59,464 nt of DNA from an uncultured Lachnospiraceae bacterium. GTDB taxonomy: Bacteria > Bacillota > Clostridia > Lachnospirales > Lachnospiraceae. How positions within the stretch are numbered: position 1 is the stretch's first letter; every line of letters starts with the position of its first letter. The position numbers and the translations under genes are program-made. Below are positions 54,607 to 59,464 of this stretch, piece after piece. The stretch is taken from the NCBI GenBank assembly GCA_902762905.1, contig CACWQE010000011.1, forward strand, positions 1 to 59,464. The letters run 5' to 3'. A model generated the notes under the pieces. It was not told where the DNA came from, ran no database searches, and worked only from the letters and a program-made list of their open reading frames with translations.

Positions 54607-55653
54607 TCATCCAAGACATATTTGATTTGTCTCGTTTCCCAACCACAATTCTTTTCCTGATTTGCACATAACGGTTAATCCGGATGGTATCTGTGTTCCA
54701 TCTTCATAAAATATTCCATTCTTGGAATAATCCTGAATCCGATACTGATCTGCTTGTCCATCATATGTAATTCCACAATGCAGCCTGCTTATATTCTTAT
54801 CATTAATTACAATATCCACCTGAGCTGCATCTCTCCCAATTCGTATCTCCCGATCACAATTAATCCGAAAATAAGTTCCTAATAATTGGCCCTTGACAAA
54901 AATAATGGCACCCTGACTATCCTGGTTCAATGCCAGGCTATGTGTTACGCGGATACTCGATTTTTCTTCTCTTATATTGCCAAATTCCTCATAATATTTT
55001 CGGCTCATTGGAATATGCATCCCCTGTGCAACAATTTCTGTTCTTCCAATCGAATCAATCATCTTTTGATTTACCATATAACTTTGATGACATCGCACAA
55101 AACCTTTATCTCCGATTAATTCTTCAATCTCGTCTAACTTAGCATAGAACACCAACTGATCCGTTAGGGCATATGCGATTATTTTCCTTTTCTGACTTTC
55201 AAAATATATAATCCTATCAAGTGACAACCTCTGCTCTTTTCCTTTTACGACCACATTCAGATAATCCGAGCATTTATTCTTCTCCTCCATATATCTGTGC
55301 AGATCTGCAGCTATCTTCTTCTCATCTAATGGTTTCAGACAATATGCAAATGCCCTATAATTATAACCTTCAAAAACATGTTCCTTCGATATCGTCAGAA
55401 ATATAATATCAACATCAATATGATGTTTTCGGATAAAACTTGCCGTACTCATCCCATCTATCTGCTTCATATGAATGTCCAAAAACAAAAGATCAACATG
55501 AAAATCGTCTTTCTGAATCGAATCCATAACTTCCCATCCGTCTGTAAAATGAGAAATCTCAACTTCTGTGTACGAAAACAAAATACGAACCAGCATATCA
55601 TGAAGTTTATTTGCTGTTTCTAATTCATCTTCACAGATTCCAACCTTTAACAT
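54607..55653 (-). CDS. Response regulator: REC-LytTR-FHA fusion
   Basis: A 348-residue protein. REC domain about 1-120 with phospho-acceptor Asp59 (LLFLDIHM) and Lys107 (YCLKPLD). LytTR DNA-binding domain about 131-225 (IIYFESQKRKIIAYAL, FVRCHQSYMVNQKMID). C-terminal FHA domain about 250-345 with IGRD (272-275), Ser289 and His292 in ISRLHCGI, and KNG. LytTR regulators bind 9-bp direct repeats; three such sites are found in this locus. The FHA end could bind the phosphorylated kinase or its targets, joining kinase signalling to transcription. The fusion is unusual. No cognate histidine kinase is nearby. GGAGAAGAT precedes the start. Confidence 0.9.
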   Translation of the reverse strand: MLKVGICEDELETANKLHDMLVRILFSYTEVEISHFTDGWEVMDSIQKDDFHVDLLFLDIHMKQIDGMSTASFIRKHHIDVDIIFLTISKEHVFEGYNYRAFAYCLKPLDEKKIAADLHRYMEEKNKCSDYLNVVVKGKEQRLSLDRIIYFESQKRKIIAYALTDQLVFYAKLDEIEELIGDKGFVRCHQSYMVNQKMIDSIGRTEIVAQGMHIPMSRKYYEEFGNIREEKSSIRVTHSLALNQDSQGAIIFVKGQLLGTYFRINCDREIRIGRDAAQVDIVINDKNISRLHCGITYDGQADQYRIQDYSKNGIFYEDGTQIPSGLTVMCKSGKELWLGNETNQICLG

Positions 55654-55816
55654 ATCTTCTCCATATATCCCCTTTTCACGCTATAATTAATTATTATCTT
55701 ATTTTCAAATTCTAATTTCAACAAAATGGAACCAAAGGGTATTATACAGAACGAAAAGCAACAACCCTCATTCATATTAGGATTCAGCATCCATATAATA
55801 CTCCGTCCCAATTCCA

Positions 55817-56353
55817 TCACTTCGAATTCAGATATATTCTCCATTGTTCATACACTGCAGCTTTCCTATATTTACTAATTGGCAGGCTGATTCCATTCTT
55901 CATATGTACAGAACAATTATCAATACTTTTTATGTGCTTACTATTCACTAGATAACTTCTATGAATTTGAAGAAAATCTTCATCTTTTAACAGATCTCTG
56001 ATTTCATGAAAAGCAAACTGCTCTACTGTCTCTGTATCTGCTGTCCATATATGAATCTGCTTCATATCCGCTTCAATATAGTATATATCATCAATATAAT
56101 ATGTTTTAATTTCCTTTCTCAGCGGAAGTACAATTTCCTTTTTTTCTATCAATGCAAATGCATGTATTAATCGATCTGTAAAACAGATTGCATCATACCG
56201 GTCTACAAGCAAGTTAAGATCCTGTGATCTATTGTACAGGTCAATATGCAGATCCTTCTTATATTCACCCTTTACATGACACATAAGATCCTTCTCTAAT
56301 AGCCTCAGATTCTTCTGATTCTCTCCGCACAGTGCAATTCTTATCTGTTCCAT
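55817..56353 (-). CDS. LytTR-family regulator with degenerate receiver
   Basis: A 178-residue protein. The N-terminal 75 residues look like a shortened receiver without the phospho-acceptor pocket (RIALCGENQKNLRLLEKDLM). The C-terminal part is a LytTR domain (IYYIEADMKQIHIWTAD, FLQIHRSYLVNSKHIKSIDN). It probably acts with, or as an antagonist of, the REC-LytTR-FHA protein. It is the first gene of the leftward locus and sits behind one of the three direct-repeat sites, so autoregulation is likely. GGGGAATGAATT precedes the ATG. Confidence 0.88.
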   Translation of the reverse strand: MEQIRIALCGENQKNLRLLEKDLMCHVKGEYKKDLHIDLYNRSQDLNLLVDRYDAICFTDRLIHAFALIEKKEIVLPLRKEIKTYYIDDIYYIEADMKQIHIWTADTETVEQFAFHEIRDLLKDEDFLQIHRSYLVNSKHIKSIDNCSVHMKNGISLPISKYRKAAVYEQWRIYLNSK

Positions 56354-56389
56354 AATTCATTCCCCATTTCATCTGTTTTTGTAATTCAC

Positions 56390-56447
56390 ACAATAACAGA
56401 CTTCCCAAAAAGTATGTCAAAAATGTAACAATTAGCAAAATAACTGT
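56390..56447 (-). promoter_or_regulatory. LytTR-type direct repeat upstream of the regulator operon
   Basis: On the leftward strand ACAGTTATT (56439-56447) and ACATTTTTG (56418-56426) are 21 bp apart start to start. ACAGTT is the core of the AgrA/LytTR consensus. A weak TATTGT minus 10 (56390-56395) follows at 22 nt. The flanks (GTTAAAAAG, TTGCTAA) match the site at 44631-44660. Confidence 0.7.
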
Positions 56448-56606
56448 TCTTTTTAACATCCTGTATTTTTCCATTTGGTGATTAAATTCTTACGTATATA
56501 CCCACCTATGTCAAACAACATGTCAGCATATCTACAATTATTCTTTCATTATTAATTACATATTGCATCTTCGATATACAGAAATACTACCACAATGAGT
56601 TATATA

Positions 56607-56636
56607 TTACAACCTTTTGCAATGCTATTTTATAAT
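56607..56636 (+). promoter_or_regulatory. Promoter of the XRE regulator
   Basis: TTACAA (56607-56612) and TATAAT (56631-56636) with 18-bp spacing, 64 bp before the start. The gap 56475-56606 is A+T-rich with nothing else recognised. Confidence 0.55.
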
Positions 56637-56699
56637 TAAGAACTACTATAAAATGATATATAAACCACAAAATCATAGATAATTTAGGAGTGTATATTC

Positions 56700-57005
56700 A
56701 TGGACGTTATTAAGAAAATTAAAGATTTAACAGCAGAAAGAGGATGGACTGAATATCGCCTTGTGAAAGAATCCGGCATTGCAGCTTCAACAATATCTAA
56801 CATTTTTCACCGCAACACACTTCCTAATATTTATACGTTAGAAACGCTTTGTGATACCTTTGGCATCACGCTAAGTCAGTTTTTTTCCAATGATGTTATG
56901 CTTTACCCTTCTGAAGATCAGGAAGCAATCTTACTAGAATGGTCTTATCTGAACACCAATCAACGGGAACGCCTCCTATCCTTTCTGAAAAGTATGCGCG
57001 AGTGA
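56700..57005 (+). CDS. XRE-family helix-turn-helix regulator
   Basis: A 101-residue DNA-binding protein with a Cro/C1-type domain in residues about 5-60 (WTEYRLVKESGIAASTISNI, then RNTLPNIYTLETLCDTFGI). The C-terminal 40 residues are helical. It is transcribed divergently from the type VII locus, so it might control it, but that is only positional. AGGAG lies 9 nt before the ATG. Confidence 0.88.
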   Translation: MDVIKKIKDLTAERGWTEYRLVKESGIAASTISNIFHRNTLPNIYTLETLCDTFGITLSQFFSNDVMLYPSEDQEAILLEWSYLNTNQRERLLSFLKSMRE

Positions 57006-57086
57006 TTAGATTCTGAGCCACCGAAAATCTTGTATATCTCTATTTCACCCGCCCGAATCAGGGTATATAAATTTAATGAAATACAA

Positions 57087-57136
57087 AATACCGGGTAATA
57101 CCCATGTCTATTAACATGAATACCGCCCGGTATTAT
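57087..57136. terminator. Bidirectional terminator (same hairpin type as 33448-33497)
   Basis: AATACCGGG/CCCGGTATT outer stem with an inner CATGT/ACATG stem between the convergent XRE and dus genes. TTAACATGAATACC here against TTAGCATGAATACC at 33448-33497 shows common origin. Confidence 0.8.
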
Positions 57137-57177
57137 TCCACATATCCAAAATTATATCACAAATAATTATTGCTCTT

Positions 57178-58143
57178 TTACATTGAGAAAACTCTCCTGA
57201 CCGCCACCCGATATTCTTCCGGTCTGTTCGCCTTCCGTATCTTCTTCAAATCCTTCTCCGATTCAGGAAACATCTGCCCTAGATAGAACCATACCTCCTT
57301 CATCTTGAAAAGGGCATCTTTTTCGCTATTCAAAACCTCCCGATATCCGGCATATAATCGATCATGATATTCCTTAAGTTCTTCTGTTGTTACAGCCTGT
57401 CCGCCTCGAATCTCACGCAATAATGCAGGATTAGTCACCACACCTCTTCCAAGCATGATCCGTTCTACCATAGGAAACCTCTTACGAAACGTCTCATAAT
57501 CTTCCTTTGTAAAGATATCTCCATTGTAACATACCGGATGCATACTCTGTTCCAAGCCCTCGGCAAACACTTCCCAATTGGGATGATTGTTATAATAGTC
57601 CTTCTGCAGTCTTGGATGAATAATGATCTCCGAAAGCGGATACCGGTTATACACTTTCATAATATCCTCAAACTCTTCCGGGAACTCTATTCCAATCCGG
57701 GTTTTCACCGAGACACTGCACTTCTTTTCCTCGGAGTATCCAGACATTTTCTCAAAAATGCCATCAAAAAATCGATTCAACCGGTCTGGATCATCCAGAA
57801 ATCCGCTTCCCTTTTTCTTAGATACAACCGTAGCCGCAGGACATCCCAGATTCAGATTCACCTCATGATATCCTAATTCCATGAGCATATTACATGTATC
57901 TAAAAACTGTTCTACATCATTGGTAAGAATCTGTGGCACCACACACATTTCCTGATTGTTTTCCGGTGCAACTTCTTTCCGTTCCCTTGTCTTCAATATC
58001 TTTTTCTTTGTAGGTGCAATAAATGGAGTAAAATACTTATCCATATCCCCAAACATGGTATGATATACATTCCGGTATACATACCCCGTTACTTCTTCCA
58101 TTGGAGCCAGATAAAATTGTACACTTTCTTCTATTCCGTCCAT
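57178..58143 (-). CDS. dus: tRNA-dihydrouridine synthase family protein
   Basis: A 321-residue flavoenzyme that reduces uridines in the tRNA D-loop. Motifs: YLAPMEEVTGYVYRN at the start, VNLNLGCPAATVVSKKKGSG with the active-site Cys, SVKTRIGIE, IIIHPRL, VCYNGDIF and RIMLGRGVVTNP for FMN binding. ATG 58143 follows AGGGGG by about 7 nt; the longest frame goes to 58395, but its extra 84 residues read through the tRNA-Arg and a terminator. It lies downstream of a tRNA cluster but is separated by the terminator at 58323. Confidence 0.92.
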   Translation of the reverse strand: MDGIEESVQFYLAPMEEVTGYVYRNVYHTMFGDMDKYFTPFIAPTKKKILKTRERKEVAPENNQEMCVVPQILTNDVEQFLDTCNMLMELGYHEVNLNLGCPAATVVSKKKGSGFLDDPDRLNRFFDGIFEKMSGYSEEKKCSVSVKTRIGIEFPEEFEDIMKVYNRYPLSEIIIHPRLQKDYYNNHPNWEVFAEGLEQSMHPVCYNGDIFTKEDYETFRKRFPMVERIMLGRGVVTNPALLREIRGGQAVTTEELKEYHDRLYAGYREVLNSEKDALFKMKEVWFYLGQMFPESEKDLKKIRKANRPEEYRVAVRRVFSM

Positions 58144-58184
58144 TATTATTCCCCCTAAAATTATATAATATAGATTTGAGCGGA

Positions 58185-58306
58185 GCGTAGACCAAACCCG
58201 TTTGAATCCAAACCATAAGTGCGTGAGAGGGCGCTGAAGATCCAGCGGATCTTCATTTAGCACCGACCGGAGCATAGCGTAGACCGAACCCGTTCGAATC
58301 CGAACC
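58185..58306. repeat. Imperfect 30-bp repeat flanking a hairpin and a tRNA-Arg 3'-end copy
   Basis: Two similar 30-mers (58185-58214 and 58277-58306, both with GCGTAGACC and GAATCC) flank GTGCGTGAGAGG (58219-58230), identical to the 3' end of tRNA-Arg at 58367-58378, and a perfect hairpin GAAGATCC-AGC-GGATCTTC (58236-58254). It may be remains of an attachment site or a dispersed element. Confidence 0.55.
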
Positions 58307-58322
58307 GGAGGTTCGTTGCAAG

Positions 58323-58353
58323 AAAAAAGCAGGACAATCTGTCCTGCTTTTCT
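58323..58353 (-). terminator. Terminator of the rRNA-tRNA transcript
   Basis: AAGCAGGAC/GTCCTGCTT stem with a 5-nt loop and T tract (leftward), 13 bp after tRNA-Arg. Confidence 0.9.
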
Positions 58354-58365
58354 TCTTGCAATTAA

Positions 58366-58439
58366 CGTGCGTGAGAGGATTCGAACCCCCGACACCTTGG
58401 TCCGTAGCCAAGTGCTCTATCCAGCTGAGCTACACACAC
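58366..58439 (-). tRNA. tRNA-Arg (ACG)
   Basis: 74 nt; acceptor GTGTGTG/CACGCAC, anticodon loop CTACGGA, T loop TTCGAAT. CCA not encoded. Last tRNA of the cluster. Confidence 0.95.
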
Positions 58440-58513
58440 ATATTCCATTAAAATAAGTCTTCCTAAAGAAGACCTCTCCCAAATAATATATAATTATATT
58501 CTTCCTAATAAAA

Positions 58514-58600
58514 TGCCGGCGACCGGAATCGAACCGGTACGGGAGTATAAGTCCCGCAGGATTTTAAGTCCTGTGCGTCTGCCAGTTCCGCCACGCCGGC
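58514..58600 (-). tRNA. tRNA-Leu (TAA)
   Basis: 87 nt with long variable arm; acceptor GCCGGCG/CGCCGGC, discriminator A, anticodon loop CTTAAAA. Confidence 0.95.
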
Positions 58601-58628
58601 ATTCTACACTATCTATTCGATAGTGGAA

Positions 58629-58701
58629 TGGAACCTACAGGGCTCGAACCTGTGACCCTCTGCTTGTAAGGCAGATGCTCTCCCAGCTGAGCTAAGATTC
58701 C
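58629..58701 (-). tRNA. tRNA-Val (TAC), copy 2
   Basis: 73 nt; acceptor GGAATCT/AGGTTCC, anticodon loop CTTACAA. Same sequence as 59117-59189. Confidence 0.95.
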
Positions 58702-58737
58702 ATATTGGGAGTATTAAATTATGTGATTACTCACAAG

Positions 58738-58811
58738 CGACCCGGATGGGGTTCGAACCCACGACCTCCGCCGTGACAGGGCGGCGCTCTAACCAGCTGA
58801 GCCACCAGGCC
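58738..58811 (-). tRNA. tRNA-Asp (GTC), copy 2
   Basis: 74 nt; acceptor GGCCTGG/CCGGGTC, anticodon loop CTGTCAC. Same sequence as 59232-59305. Confidence 0.95.
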
Positions 58812-58882
58812 AAACAACATTAGTATTATAACATATATCTTACGTAATATACAAGCATTTTCTAAACTTTTTACAAAATTAA

Positions 58883-58956
58883 TGGACCATCAGGGACTCG
58901 AACCCGGGACCGATCGGTTATGAGCCGATTGCTCTAACCAACTGAGCTAATGGTCC
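58883..58956 (-). tRNA. tRNA with CAT anticodon, probably tRNA-Ile2 (lysidine type)
   Basis: 74 nt; acceptor GGACCAT/ATGGTCC, anticodon loop CTCATAA. C4-G69 and C5-G68 in the acceptor stem are the pairs TilS recognises on tRNA-Ile2, so I favour Ile2 over elongator Met. Confidence 0.85.
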
Positions 58957-58960
58957 ATAA

Positions 58961-59033
58961 AGCCGATAGGGGGACTCGAACCCTCAACCTGCTGATTACA
59001 AATCAGCTGCTCTGCCAATTGAGCCATATCGGC
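58961..59033 (-). tRNA. tRNA-Thr (TGT)
   Basis: 73 nt; acceptor GCCGATA/TATCGGC, anticodon loop TTTGTAA. Confidence 0.95.
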
Positions 59034-59116
59034 ATATTCGTTATCAACTAATTTTCCATTGATATCTGTTCGAAGCATAAAATGTCTCTCGCATATATAC
59101 CGAGATACCTCGAAAG

Positions 59117-59189
59117 TGGAACCTACAGGGCTCGAACCTGTGACCCTCTGCTTGTAAGGCAGATGCTCTCCCAGCTGAGCTAAGATTCC
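59117..59189 (-). tRNA. tRNA-Val (TAC), copy 1
   Basis: 73 nt; identical to 58629-58701. Confidence 0.95.
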
Positions 59190-59231
59190 AGGAGATAAGA
59201 AAAGAGGAATTACTTCCTCTAATAATATAAA

Positions 59232-59305
59232 CGACCCGGATGGGGTTCGAACCCACGACCTCCGCCGTGACAGGGCGGCGCTCTAACCAGCTGAGCCACC
59301 AGGCC
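59232..59305 (-). tRNA. tRNA-Asp (GTC), copy 1
   Basis: 74 nt; identical in the tRNA body to 58738-58811. First tRNA after the 23S gene, about 80 bp from its 3' end. Confidence 0.95.
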
Positions 59306-59384
59306 AAAAGATATATTCTATACCTTCAGAACTTCACACAAAGATTACATCTAATAACATACCACCAAGTTCTCTTGCGATAAG

Positions 59385-59464
59385 TTAAGCCTTCGACCGA
59401 TTAGTACTTGTCAGCTCCATGTGTTACCACACTTCCACCTCAAGCCTATCTACCTCGTCGTCTT
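59385..59464 (-). rRNA. 23S rRNA, 3' end (gene continues to the right)
   Basis: The leftward strand reads GGAGCTGACAAGTACTAATC and GGTCGAAGGCTTAAC, the conserved 3' end of bacterial 23S rRNA. Only about 80 nt are in the window. No 5S gene lies between it and the tRNAs. Confidence 0.93.

Noticed and set aside
55647..55844. 65-codon leftward frame between the two LytTR genes
   Set aside because: Overlaps both neighbours, has no recognisable pattern and no strong ribosome binding site; could be a coupling leader but is not supported.
56265..56474. 69-codon frame with a hydrophobic stretch upstream of the LytTR gene
   Set aside because: No ribosome binding site, covers the LytTR-type repeats and promoter, and its 3' half is an out-of-frame shadow of the LytTR gene.
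58144..58395. N-terminal extension of dus
   Set aside because: Reads through the tRNA-Arg, a terminator and the repeat element; the Dus domain starts at 58143.
59044..59307. 87-codon frame over tRNA-Val and tRNA-Asp
   Set aside because: Chance frame on the tRNA strand; the tRNAs fully explain the sequence.
1..59464. CRISPR array or insertion sequence
   Set aside because: No regularly spaced identical repeats with unique spacers, no cas genes and no transposase were seen.

Overview
The window looks like chromosome of a Lachnospiraceae-type gut Clostridia (Bacillota). Evidence: AGGAGG ribosome binding sites before most genes, msmX, a Bce-type ABC/two-component module, luxS next to mtnN, many BspA-like leucine-rich-repeat proteins, and intergenic DNA rich in A+T. 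Genus was not determined.

Layout. (1) 1 to about 10.6 kb: one end of an integrative/conjugative-type mobile element, all genes leftward: a DUF3991/toprim protein, RadC-like JAB protein, a 42-residue protein, a DUF5688 protein, a giant LPQTG-anchored pilin/adhesin, a ParR-like/ParM-like pair and a Cys-rich protein. It is bordered on the left by a striking 117-bp-period palindrome array and on the right by about 500 bp of hairpin-rich non-coding DNA. It abuts the 3' end of rlmD (rumA), a known integration hotspot for ICEs. (2) 10.7-33.4 kb: housekeeping and envelope functions: rlmD; a YdjI-YdjG-YdjH-like membrane stress set; msmX; a TagA-like and a LytR_C protein; an SDR; an NlpC/P60 hydrolase; a yibE/F pair with luxS and mtnN; an OmpR-type two-component system; a sigma-like protein; a methyltransferase; a BceAB-RS peptide-antibiotic module; and a soluble PocR-MCP receptor. 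(3) 33.5-56.5 kb: a colinear leftward type VII secretion (Esx/WXG100) locus of about 23 kb. It has EssC with an N-terminal FHA domain, EsaB/YukD, four 100-residue WXG100-like proteins, one WXG-type protein with a C-terminal cysteine-peptidase-like domain, several secreted proteins, a PASTA Ser/Thr kinase, a PP2C phosphatase, a free FHA protein, a small zinc ribbon and two LytTR regulators, one of them a REC-LytTR-FHA fusion. (4) 56.7-59.5 kb: an XRE regulator, a dus gene, eight tRNAs and the 3' end of a 23S rRNA gene.

The most interesting finding is in region 3. The locus encodes a phosphothreonine writer, eraser and three FHA readers, including one in the secretion motor and one fused to a DNA-binding response regulator. 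Three LytTR-type direct repeats (9 bp, 12-bp gap, 21-bp period) lie in front of the WXG operon, the secreted hydrolase gene and the regulator operon itself. I infer a self-contained, phospho-signalling-controlled type VII secretion regulon. No EsaA, EssA or EssB homologue is visible in the window.

All functional calls come from reading motifs; no database search was run.
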